Source: Myxococcus stipitatus (GTDB lineage Bacteria; Myxococcota; Myxococcia; Myxococcales; Myxococcaceae). From it: a stretch of 64,000 nucleotides of DNA. The notes under the pieces are model-generated. The model was not told the origin of the DNA, did not search any database, and was given only the letters and a program-made list of their open reading frames with translations. Where the stretch lies: positions 2,604,001-2,668,000 of the forward strand of contig NZ_CP147913.1 of NCBI RefSeq assembly GCF_037414475.1, read 5' to 3'. A program made the translations under genes and the position numbers. Shown here piece by piece: positions 18,212-28,311 of the stretch. Positions within the stretch are counted from its first letter, which is position 1. Every line of letters begins with the position of its first letter.

Positions 18212-18284
18212 GCCGACCTGGCGTAGGTGGTCCGCGCGCCCGTCTGAAGAGCGGGAGGACTCGGTTCGATTCCGAGGGCCGGCA
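18212..18284 (+). tRNA. tRNA-Phe-like (GAA)
   Basis: Acceptor GCCGACC pairs with GGCCGGC with one A-C mismatch; A73 is at 18284. The anticodon stem CCCGT/GCGGG encloses CTGAAGA, anticodon GAA at 18246-18248. The T-arm CTCGG/CCGAG has the standard loop TTCGATT. The D-arm has a GCG/CGC stem and a loop of normal size containing GG. The fold is near canonical apart from the acceptor mismatch. Confidence 0.75.
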
Positions 18285-18301
18285 CTCCACAACTCCTTTC
18301 A

Positions 18302-18369
18302 AGGCCGCGCTCCGGGAGCAGCTTGGACTCCAAATCCGGGCGGGCAGGGTTCAACTCCTTGGCGGCCTG
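18302..18369 (+). tRNA. tRNA-Trp-like (CCA) with minimal D-arm
   Basis: Acceptor AGGCCGC/GCGGCCT is perfect, with G73, the usual Trp discriminator. The anticodon stem TTGGA/TCCGG encloses CTCCAAA, anticodon CCA at 18330-18332. The T-arm CAGGG/CCTTG has the loop TTCAACT. Total length is only 68 bases: the D-arm is GCTC-CGG-GAGC, a three-base loop. Canonical tertiary contacts between D- and T-loops would be hard to form. Confidence 0.7.
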
Positions 18370-18377
18370 CTCTTTTC

Positions 18378-18451
18378 GCCCCTGTAGCTCAGCTGGCAGC
18401 AGCGCTGGTTTCGTAAACCAGAGGTCGTCGGTTCGAACCCGACCGGGGGCA
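18378..18451 (+). tRNA. tRNA-Thr (CGT)
   Basis: This is the most canonical member: acceptor GCCCCTG/CGGGGGC, TAGCTCAGCTGG in the D-arm, anticodon stem CTGGT/ACCAG around TTCGTAA (anticodon CGT at 18412-18414), AGGTC variable region, T-arm GTCGG/CCGAC with TTCGAAC, and A73. CCA is not encoded. It probably decodes ACG. Confidence 0.9.
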
Positions 18452-18465
18452 TTCACTCTTCTTTC

Positions 18466-18535
18466 TGCGGTGTGGGGCCGGCGCCCCTCTGGGCCTCATA
18501 AGCCTGGTCTCAGGGTTCAACTCCCTGCTCCGCAA
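18466..18535 (+). tRNA. tRNA-Met-like (CAT) with short D-arm
   Basis: Acceptor TGCGGTG/CTCCGCA has one T-T mismatch; A73 is at 18535. The anticodon stem TGGGC/GCCTG encloses CTCATAA, anticodon CAT at 18497-18499. The T-arm CAGGG/CCCTG has the loop TTCAACT. Length is 70 bases, with a compact GC-rich D-hairpin GGGG-CCGGCG-CCCC. Initiator, elongator or lysidine-modified Ile use cannot be told apart from sequence alone. Confidence 0.65.
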
Positions 18536-18543
18536 TCTCTTTC

Positions 18544-18616
18544 GCACGCAAAGCCAACTGGAGAAGGCAACGGTCTCACATACCGTCATCGCCGGGTTCG
18601 ATTCCCGGGGCGTGCA
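18544..18616 (+). tRNA. tRNA-Val-like (CAC)
   Basis: Acceptor GCACGCA pairs with GGCGTGC with an A-G mismatch at the last pair; A73 follows. The anticodon stem ACGGT/ACCGT encloses CTCACAT, anticodon CAC at 18577-18579. The T-arm CCGGG/CCCGG has TTCGATT. The D-arm has a GCC/GGC stem and a loop of near-normal size. It would read GUG. Confidence 0.75.
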
Positions 18617-18632
18617 CTCAACACGGAAGTCC

Positions 18633-18706
18633 GCCGGTGTAGCCCAATAGGTAGAGGCACCAGGATGAGAGTCTGGGGGTTGCGAGTTCGAACCTCGCCA
18701 CCGGCA
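18633..18706 (+). tRNA. tRNA with Leu anticodon (GAG) but class I shape
   Basis: Acceptor GCCGGTG/CACCGGC is perfect with A73. The D-arm TAGCCCAATAGGTAGAGGC is of normal size. The anticodon stem CCAGG/TCTGG encloses ATGAGAG, giving GAG at 18667-18669, a Leu anticodon (CUC/CUU). The variable region is only GGGTT, whereas bacterial tRNA-Leu has a long variable arm that LeuRS and RNase P expect. The T-arm GCGAG/CTCGC has TTCGAAC. Charging identity is therefore uncertain. Confidence 0.7.
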
Positions 18707-18759
18707 CTGTTGTCGCAGTCAAAAGACCGAGGTCCGGTCTGAAGCAACTCCCGCAGTCC

Positions 18760-18833
18760 GTCCGCGTAGCCCAATCGGGAGAGGCCGCCGGCTCAAATCC
18801 GGTGCAGTGCGAGTTCGACTCTCGCCGCGGATA
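18760..18833 (+). tRNA. tRNA with Leu anticodon (CAA) but class I shape
   Basis: Acceptor GTCCGCG pairs with CGCGGAT (G1-T72 wobble); A73 is at 18833. The D-arm TAGCCCAATCGGGAGAGGC is almost the same as in the unit before it, and the T-stem GCGAG/CTCGC is identical, so the two are related. The anticodon stem GCCGG/CCGGT encloses CTCAAAT, anticodon CAA at 18794-18796. The variable region is a short GCAGT, again not the Leu class II arm. The HNH gene starts 20 bases downstream. Confidence 0.7.
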
Positions 18834-18853
18834 CATACGAAAGGCAGTGCGTC

Positions 18854-19396
18854 ATGGAGACGCTGGTCCTCAGTCAGTCCTTCGAGCCCGTCGCGCGGAT
18901 TCCCTGGCAGCGCGCGGTGATGCTCATCTTCCAGGGCAAGGTGGAAGTGGTCGAGGAGTACGAGGACCGCTTCGTGCGCTCGGTGACGGTGGAGATTCGC
19001 ATGCCCTCCGTCATTCGCTTCTTCCGCGGGCAACGCAAGGGCCCCAAGGGCGTGAAGTTCAGCCGGGAGAACGTCTACATGCGAGACCACTGCCGCTGTC
19101 AGTACTGCGGCCTGAAGGTCTCGCGCGCGGAGGCGACGTATGACCACGTCATCCCCCGCGCCCAGGGGGGCCGGACGTCCTGGGAGAACGTCGTCATCGC
19201 CTGCGTGCCCTGCAACCAGAAGAAGGGCAACCGCACGCCCGAGCACGCGAAGATGGCGCTGCGCTGCGCGCCCGTGAAACCCAAGAAGCTGCCCGACGTG
19301 CTGCACCTGTCGTTCATCTTCGAGAAGGGCATGCCCATGTCGTGGGCCAAGTTCCTGCGGGACGTGACCTATTGGCATGGAGAGCTGCAGACGTGA
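18854..19396 (+). CDS. HNH endonuclease family protein
   Basis: This 180-residue protein starts at ATG 18854, only 20 bases after the last tRNA of the array, so it is probably on the same transcript. Residues 1-70 form a family-specific N-terminal domain (LSQSFEPVARIPWQRAVML). Residues 80-130 are an HNH/zinc-ribbon core: C82-x2-C85, D97-H98 in YDHVIPRAQGG, N112 and C117-x2-C120, followed by NQKKGNRTPEHA. All expected metal- and zinc-binding residues are present, so it should be an active nuclease. Stand-alone HNH proteins of this type are common in myxobacteria. The target is unknown. A strong terminator follows. Confidence 0.88.
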   Translation: METLVLSQSFEPVARIPWQRAVMLIFQGKVEVVEEYEDRFVRSVTVEIRMPSVIRFFRGQRKGPKGVKFSRENVYMRDHCRCQYCGLKVSRAEATYDHVIPRAQGGRTSWENVVIACVPCNQKKGNRTPEHAKMALRCAPVKPKKLPDVLHLSFIFEKGMPMSWAKFLRDVTYWHGELQT

Positions 19397-19409
19397 GGTT
19401 TCGGGTGAA

Positions 19410-19509
19410 GGGGGTTCACCAGAGGTGGCCCCCGTCCCCTGTCCTGGGACGTGACGTTCCGGGGGGATGAGGAGGTCCGCCAGAGGCGGCCTCCCGCTCG
19501 TGGACCTCC
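19410..19509 (+). other. Two tRNA-like hairpin remnants downstream of the HNH gene
   Basis: Two related hairpins occur: GGGGG…CACC-AGAG-GTGG-CCCCC (19410-19433) and GGAGGTCC-GCC-AGAG-GCGG-CC…GGACCTCC (19471-19509). In the second, a perfect eight-base stem encloses a small hairpin of the type seen as D-arm in the tRNA-Cys-like and Ser-like units, but no anticodon or T-arm is left. They may be collapsed tRNA genes or structured leader elements. Confidence 0.35.
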
Positions 19510-19514
19510 CCGCG

Positions 19515-19551
19515 CGCCGGCAGGCGGGGCTCGCTGCTGCCGGCGTTTTTT
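19515..19551 (+). terminator. Intrinsic terminator after the HNH gene
   Basis: CGCCGGCAG (19515-19523) pairs perfectly with CTGCCGGCG (19537-19545) and is followed by six T. This is the clearest intrinsic terminator in the window. It should end a transcript running through the tRNA array and HNH gene. The two Ser tRNA-like units begin only three bases beyond it. Confidence 0.85.
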
Positions 19552-19554
19552 CAT

Positions 19555-19640
19555 GGAAGACCAACGCCGGAGGCCGGCGGCCCGTTTCGAAAACGATGCG
19601 AGCGCATGACGCGCTTGGGGTTCGAGTCCCCTGTCTTCCT
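19555..19640 (+). tRNA. tRNA-Ser-like (CGA), weak anticodon stem
   Basis: Acceptor GGAAGAC/GTCTTCC is perfect. The anticodon loop TTCGAAA gives CGA at 19588-19590. A long class II variable region follows, as expected for Ser. The T-arm GGGG/CCCC has TTCGAGT. Two oddities: the anticodon stem CCCGT/ACGAT has only three pairs, and position 73 is T rather than the usual Ser G. The D-arm CGCC…GGCG can extend into a six-pair hairpin with loop AGG. It may be degenerate. Confidence 0.55.
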
Positions 19641-19643
19641 TCT

Positions 19644-19731
19644 GGAAGTTGGACTGGTGATGGCACCAGGCCCCGTTGCTACCGGGTGCGAGCCGGCCTT
19701 CCGGCTTGAGGTTCAAGTCCTCCGACTTCCG
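19644..19731 (+). tRNA. tRNA-Ser-like (GCT)
   Basis: Acceptor GGAAGTT/GACTTCC (one G-T pair) with G73, correct for Ser. The anticodon arm CCCCG/CGGGT encloses TTGCTAC, anticodon GCT at 19678-19680. The long variable arm AGCCGG-CCTT-CCGGCT is a good class II arm. The T-arm GAGG/CCTC has TTCAAGT. The D-arm CTGG…CCAG can zip further to CTGGTG/CACCAG. It begins four bases after the preceding Ser-like unit. Confidence 0.7.
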
Positions 19732-19879
19732 TTCCAATGGCCCTCGAGGGCCGCATCTCCCCTGCCGTGTACACAGGGCAACGCCAGGCTACCCCCGTCA
19801 CACAGCATGGCCCCGAGTCTCACCGTCCCTAGCCTCCGTCCCAGCCCGGGTACCCGGTGCATGGAAAGGAAGCACACAC

Positions 19880-20542
19880 ATGAAGGACTTCGGGACGGGT
19901 CGCTGGTTGGCGACGGGATGGGCCGTCTTCACGCTCGCGGGAGGACTCCTGGCGGGCTGCGGCTCCAGCTCCAGCGACGCCCAGAATCAACAGTCGCAAT
20001 CCGCGGTGGGGCCGGAGGACCAGGAGCGCATCCAGAAAGGCCTGGCCATCTCCCCGGTGACCCTCAACTTCACCGGCCTGGACCGCAACCTCGTCGGCCT
20101 GGGCAGCTACATCGTCAACGCGCAGGGCGAATGCAGCACCTGCCACACCAGCCCACAGTACGCGCCAGGCGGAGACCCCTTCCAGGGCCAGCCCGAGCAG
20201 ACCAACACCGCGAACTTCCTCGCCGGCGGCAGGGACTTCGGCGGAGGCATCGTCTCGCGCAACATCACCCCGGACGCCCAGGGACTGCCCATGGGGCTCA
20301 CCTATGATGCGTTCCTGGCCGTCATCCGCACGGGAATGAAGCCGGACGGGAGCCTTCTCCAGGTAATGCCCTGGCCCACCTTCTCGAAGATGCGGGACGC
20401 GGACCTGAGGGCCGTCTACGAGTACCTCCGGGCCATCCCCTCGGCACAGCCGGGCAGCCCCCCCACTCCGACTCCGACGCCAACTCCGACTCCGACGCCG
20501 ACGCCGACTCCGACGCCCCCCTCGCCTCCTCCGTATCCCTGA
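19880..20542 (+). CDS. c-type cytochrome-like lipoprotein with Thr-Pro tail
   Basis: This 220-residue protein starts at ATG 19880 after an AAGGAAG site. The signal ends in a lipobox, LLAGC, so it is a lipoprotein. The mature part has one heme motif, CSTCH, a later possible Met ligand in VMPWPTF, and the DADLRAVYEYLRAIP helix typical of class I cytochrome c C-termini. The tail is a run of Thr-Pro repeats encoded by a simple-sequence tract (~20465-20520) prone to slippage. It should be an electron carrier anchored outside the cytoplasmic membrane or at the outer membrane. Confidence 0.85.
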   Translation: MKDFGTGRWLATGWAVFTLAGGLLAGCGSSSSDAQNQQSQSAVGPEDQERIQKGLAISPVTLNFTGLDRNLVGLGSYIVNAQGECSTCHTSPQYAPGGDPFQGQPEQTNTANFLAGGRDFGGGIVSRNITPDAQGLPMGLTYDAFLAVIRTGMKPDGSLLQVMPWPTFSKMRDADLRAVYEYLRAIPSAQPGSPPTPTPTPTPTPTPTPTPTPPSPPPYP

Positions 20543-20668
20543 CGCACACCTCGCGTCCGTCCGGCCCCGCGCTCCACGGGCATCCGGCTGACTCGCTGGG
20601 ATTGAACACTCACCTTGGCGATTCAGCGGTTAGAGTGCGTCCTCCGGCGAGGGGGCGGTTGACGAGAC

Positions 20669-23488
20669 ATGGCGACGAGGAAGAGCGAGGACCAGGAACG
20701 ACTCATCGACCGAGACCTGACCGCGATGGCCCGAGAGGGGCGGCTGCCGGCCGCCCACGGTGTGGATGCCGCGGTGACAGAGGTTCTCGGTCTGCTGACT
20801 CGAGGTGGCAAGCACCCGCTGCTGGCGGGCGACCCGGGCGTGGGAAAGAGCGCGCTCGTGCAGGAGGTCGCACGCCGCATCGCAGAGGGCCGCGTGGACG
20901 CGGAGCTCTCACAAGCCCGGCTGGTGGAGGTCTCCGTCGCCAACATCCTGGCGCGCAGCACCCAGCGCCAGGCGGCCGAGAGCTTCGAGGAGCTGCTCGC
21001 GCACCTCGCGCGCCATGCCTGCCCCATCGTCTACATCCGCGACCTGCCCGCCGCGCTGGGTGGCCCCCTGGCCCCCGTGGCCGTGCGTGCGCTGCGCACC
21101 GGCGGCATGCGCTTCATCTTCGAGACGGAGCCCAAGCGCGTCCAGGAGCTGGTGCGCTCCGACGAAGCCCTGGCGGAGCGACTGCACCTGTTGCCCCTGC
21201 ACGAGCCACCGCTCGAGAAGGCGCGCTGGGTGCTGGGCCGAGTGGCGGAGGAGCTGGAGCGCGAGCTGCGGCTGCCCATCGACCCCGCCGCGTGTGACCT
21301 GGCGCTGCGGCTGTCCGCCAAGTTCCTGCTGGCGCAGCGCATGCCGCGCAAGGCCATCGAGCTGCTGAAGGAGACCGCGGCCGAAGCGGCGGGCGCGGCC
21401 AAGGACCATGTCGGCCCCGAGGACGTGCTCACCCGCTTCTGTTCCGCCACGCGCCTGCCACGCTTCGTGGTGGACGACGCCATGCCGCTGGACCTGGAGG
21501 AGACCGAGCGCTTCTTCGGCGAAAGGCTGCTGGGTCAGACAGACGCGGTGGGAGCAGTGCTGCGCTCGGTGGCCCTGCTCAAGGCGGGCCTGAACGACCC
21601 TCGCCGTCCGCTGGGTGTGTTCCTGTTCGCGGGCCCCACGGGCGTGGGCAAGACACAGCTCGCGAAGCTCCTGGCGGAGTACCTCTTCGGCTCGGCGGAC
21701 CGGTTGGTGCGCCTGAACATGGCGGACTACCCCAACGACGGAGACGAGAGCGTGCCCTTCGGCGCGTCCTGGGCTCCAGCGCTGGAGACCCGGCGTGGAG
21801 AACTGAGCGCGCTGCTGGACGGCAAGGTGTTCTCCGTGCTGCTGCTCGACGAGTTCGAGAAGGCCGCGCGCAGCGTGCATGACCGCTTCCTCCAGCTGTT
21901 CGACGAAGGCACCTTCGTCAACGGCGCGGGCGAGGTGGTGTCGTGCAACAACACGCTCATCGTCGCCACGTCCAACGTGGGCGCCGAGGTGTACCGCGAG
22001 CCGGCCATGGGCTTCGCGGGCACGAAGCGCGCGGACGAGATGGTGTCGGAGGTGGACCGCCGCATCGGCGAGGCGTTCCGCCCGGAGTTCCTCAACCGCT
22101 TCGACGCCATCTGTCACTTCCAGCCCCTGTCCAAGGTGGACATCCGCAAAATCGCGCAGCGCGAGGTGGGCCGCGTGCTGGAGCGAGAGGGCATCCGCGC
22201 GCGCTCGCTGGACGTGGAGGTCACCCCCGAGGTCGTCGACATCCTCGTGGAGCGCGGCTACTCGCCTCAGTTCGGCGCGCGCTACCTCCAGCGCGAAATC
22301 GAGAAGACCCTCACCGCCGCGCTGGCCGTGGAGATTGCTCGCAAGCCGCTGGCTCCAGGGACCCCCGTGCGAGTGGAGGCGCGACCGGGAGGCCGAGTCG
22401 TGGCCGTGGCCGAGCCCGCCGCGCCGCCGCCCGCCCCCACCGCGCAGCTCCTCCTCCCGTCAGCACGCGCCGCGCCGGTGAAGCGGCGCCTGGACCGCAA
22501 GTCGCTGCTGGTCGAGATGGACCGCCTGGTGGGCAAGGCGCGCGCGCTGGCGGCCTCGTCTGGCCGCCCGGAGATGGAGGACCGGCGCGCATCCCTGCTG
22601 ACGGAGACCCAGGCCCCCAATCTCTGGGATGACCCCACCCACGCGGCCGACGTCATCCGGGCCTTCCGGACAGTGGAGGCTCACATCAACGAACTGGAGC
22701 GCCTGGAGGCCGCGTGCCTCTTCGCGCGCCGGCTGGTGCGCGAGGCGAAGAACGAGGTGCAGCTCGCCTCCGCGGCGCGGCAGGTGGAGGACGTCGCTCG
22801 CGAGGTCCAGATGGCCGAGGCCCTGCAAGCCTCCGGAGCCACGCAGCAGGACAACGAAGCGCTGGTGGACATCTGCGCGAGCGACTCGGCGGAGACTCAA
22901 GAAGCCTGGGTGCAGGAGCTGGCCACCATGTACCTGGGCTGGGCGCAGCGGCGCGGCTACGAGGCGGTGGCGGTGGCCGAGGCAGATGAGCCCTCTCGCG
23001 TCGTGGTGCGCATCGCCGGACCGGGTGCGTACGGATTCCTCGCGGGTGAGGCGGGCCTGCATCGGCGGTTGGAGGACGAGAAGCGTCAGCGGGCCTACGT
23101 GCGTGTGCACCGCGGCGGCGCACTCTCCGAGGAGGAGTTGGAGCTCCTCGACGTGCTCGGCCGGCCCGTGAAGAGCCATGAAGGCGCCTACCTCCATCGC
23201 GTGCGCATGGAGGTGACGGTGAAGGATGAGTCCACCGGGCGCGTGCTCACCCTCACCGGCGCGGGAGAGCTGGAAGAGCTGAAGGACATCGCCGCCCGCG
23301 TCGTCGCGGGCCAGGGTGGCACCACGGACGAAGCGCGTCGGTACTACGTGGGACGCAGCCCCCGCGTGGAGGACCCTCGCACCGGCGCAGGGACACCTCG
23401 CGTCAAGGACGTGCTGCGCGGCGAGTTGGATGTGTTCATCGCCGCGTGGATCTCACGCCCCCCAGCGGAACCTCCGCTGGGGAGCTGA
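20669..23488 (+). CDS. Fusion of ClpA/B-like double AAA+ ATPase and release-factor-2-like domain
   Basis: A 939-residue protein with two recognisable halves. Residues ~1-265 are a first AAA+ module with Walker A GDPGVGKS (54-61) but a degenerate Walker B (IVYIRDL instead of hhhhDE). Residues ~275-575 are a ClpB/ClpA second module: Walker A GPTGVGKT (322-329), Walker B VLLLDEFEK (390-398), sensor 1 VATSN, arginine finger RPEFLNR and sensor 2 GARYL. After a Pro/Ala linker, residues ~605-930 resemble peptide chain release factor 2: NLWDDP near 651, the PCRF-like ETQEAWVQELATMYLGWAQR, GAYGFLAGEAGLHR, and the C-terminal PRVEDPRTGAGTPRVKDVLR. The stop-codon SPF motif and catalytic GGQ are absent; the aligned regions read RRLEDEKRQ and KSHEGAYLHR. 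It cannot act as a normal release factor but may bind ribosomes. ATP-driven remodelling of ribosomal complexes is an inference. It lies ~940 bases from the tRNA island. Confidence 0.85.
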   Translation: MATRKSEDQERLIDRDLTAMAREGRLPAAHGVDAAVTEVLGLLTRGGKHPLLAGDPGVGKSALVQEVARRIAEGRVDAELSQARLVEVSVANILARSTQRQAAESFEELLAHLARHACPIVYIRDLPAALGGPLAPVAVRALRTGGMRFIFETEPKRVQELVRSDEALAERLHLLPLHEPPLEKARWVLGRVAEELERELRLPIDPAACDLALRLSAKFLLAQRMPRKAIELLKETAAEAAGAAKDHVGPEDVLTRFCSATRLPRFVVDDAMPLDLEETERFFGERLLGQTDAVGAVLRSVALLKAGLNDPRRPLGVFLFAGPTGVGKTQLAKLLAEYLFGSADRLVRLNMADYPNDGDESVPFGASWAPALETRRGELSALLDGKVFSVLLLDEFEKAARSVHDRFLQLFDEGTFVNGAGEVVSCNNTLIVATSNVGAEVYREPAMGFAGTKRADEMVSEVDRRIGEAFRPEFLNRFDAICHFQPLSKVDIRKIAQREVGRVLEREGIRARSLDVEVTPEVVDILVERGYSPQFGARYLQREIEKTLTAALAVEIARKPLAPGTPVRVEARPGGRVVAVAEPAAPPPAPTAQLLLPSARAAPVKRRLDRKSLLVEMDRLVGKARALAASSGRPEMEDRRASLLTETQAPNLWDDPTHAADVIRAFRTVEAHINELERLEAACLFARRLVREAKNEVQLASAARQVEDVAREVQMAEALQASGATQQDNEALVDICASDSAETQEAWVQELATMYLGWAQRRGYEAVAVAEADEPSRVVVRIAGPGAYGFLAGEAGLHRRLEDEKRQRAYVRVHRGGALSEEELELLDVLGRPVKSHEGAYLHRVRMEVTVKDESTGRVLTLTGAGELEELKDIAARVVAGQGGTTDEARRYYVGRSPRVEDPRTGAGTPRVKDVLRGELDVFIAAWISRPPAEPPLGS

Positions 23489-23537
23489 GCCCGAGGGAGC
23501 GGGACTCATCCCCGCCCCTCGAATCGCACGGCGAGCA

Positions 23538-27302
<3,765 letters not shown>

Positions 27303-27460
27303 GGAGTCTCCCGTTGCATTCGCGTGAAGAGCCCTGCCCCGACGGCCAGGCACGGCTCCAGACACGCACGCACGCCTTGCGCGCGGGGAGACAACAAACC
27401 ACGAACAACAAGAACAATCCAACTACCCGGCTGGTCAAGTCGAGATGGCGAACACAGTCA

Positions 27461-27491
27461 CCCCGTCACGGAGGCACACTCCGTGACGGGG
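27461..27491. terminator. Perfect inverted repeat between convergent-side gene ends
   Basis: CCCCGTCACGGAG (27461-27473) pairs with CTCCGTGACGGGG (27479-27491) over 13 perfect pairs with a five-base loop. It lies 29 bases past the stop of the 27520-28092 gene and upstream of the CARDB gene. There is no T-run, so it is either a weak terminator or an RNA 3'-end stabilising hairpin. Confidence 0.5.
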
Positions 27492-27519
27492 GTTCTCATC
27501 GACGAGTCCATCACATGTT

Positions 27520-28092
27520 TCAGCGAACCACGCCCGCGACCCGGGCATGGGAAGGCGCGGAGGTTGTTTCGGCCACGGCCTTGCCGAGCGAGCCGGCGCT
27601 CTGCGGGAAGGGGCCTCTGGCCAGCTCTTGTCCCGAGGGGTCCAGCACCTGCGCATAGACATTCTTGAAGCCCTTCTTCAGGCCCACCGACTCATGAGGC
27701 TCGCCCTTGCTGTCGGCGACCATGTAGAGCGAGGAGTCGAGCTCGGGCGGAGGTGTCTCGCCATGCTCCTGAAAGAGATTGCGCATGAGGTCGAGCGACT
27801 CGGCGTGGCTCTTTTTGATCTCCCCCTTCGCCATGCCCTTGAAGAGGCCCGGGACATCTCGCAGGTCCACCCGCACCACGACGATAGGCTTGCCCGCTCG
27901 CACATCGTAGACGAACTGGTAGGCGTGCTCACGCAGCTCATCCCGGGTGCCCTTGTTGGCATACAGGACCACGGCTGGCCGCCCCTTCCCGATGGGAACC
28001 TCTCTGCCAAACACGTCCTTCAGCTCCGCGGCAGATGCGGGAAGAACGCCTAGCACGCCCAGCAGTCCAACAAGCGCGGCAAGTTTCCTCAT
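27520..28092 (-). CDS. Periplasmic thioredoxin-fold-like protein of unknown function
   Basis: From ATG 28092, behind GAAAGGA, this is 190 residues with a signal peptide (MRKLAALVGLLGVLGVLPAS, cleaved after ASA). The core reads DVFGREVPIGKGRPAVVLYA and IVVVRVDLRDVPGLF, then SSLYMVADSKGEP. This order of strands resembles redoxin/YtfJ-type thioredoxin folds, but there is no CxxC, so redox activity is not expected. Function is unknown. Confidence 0.6.
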   Translation of the reverse strand: MRKLAALVGLLGVLGVLPASAAELKDVFGREVPIGKGRPAVVLYANKGTRDELREHAYQFVYDVRAGKPIVVVRVDLRDVPGLFKGMAKGEIKKSHAESLDLMRNLFQEHGETPPPELDSSLYMVADSKGEPHESVGLKKGFKNVYAQVLDPSGQELARGPFPQSAGSLGKAVAETTSAPSHARVAGVVR

Positions 28093-28311
28093 GTAGCGTG
28101 TCCTTTCTAAAGACAGAGTCATGGGTGCGACGGTTTCTACGAACACCACCACCCCCACCTCGAATCCCCAGCCAATCCCCGAACCCGCTCCAGGGACCCC
28201 CTGCTCGACAGGACACCCCCGTTCGCGTGCCTGCACGGTTGCCCGGCATCGGACTCCTCTGCTATCGCCCCCCGGGACGCCGCATGAGGCGGCGCCTCAA
28301 GGGGGCGGTCC

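Noticed and set aside
18708..18759. Hairpin AGACCG/CGGTCT between the two Leu-anticodon units, considered as a tenth tRNA in the first array block
   Set aside because: No T-arm and no acceptor pairing; only a simple hairpin remains.
20455..20525. Repetitive Thr-Pro codon tract, considered as a CRISPR-like or tandem-repeat array
   Set aside because: It is an in-frame coding microsatellite in the cytochrome tail, with no spacers.
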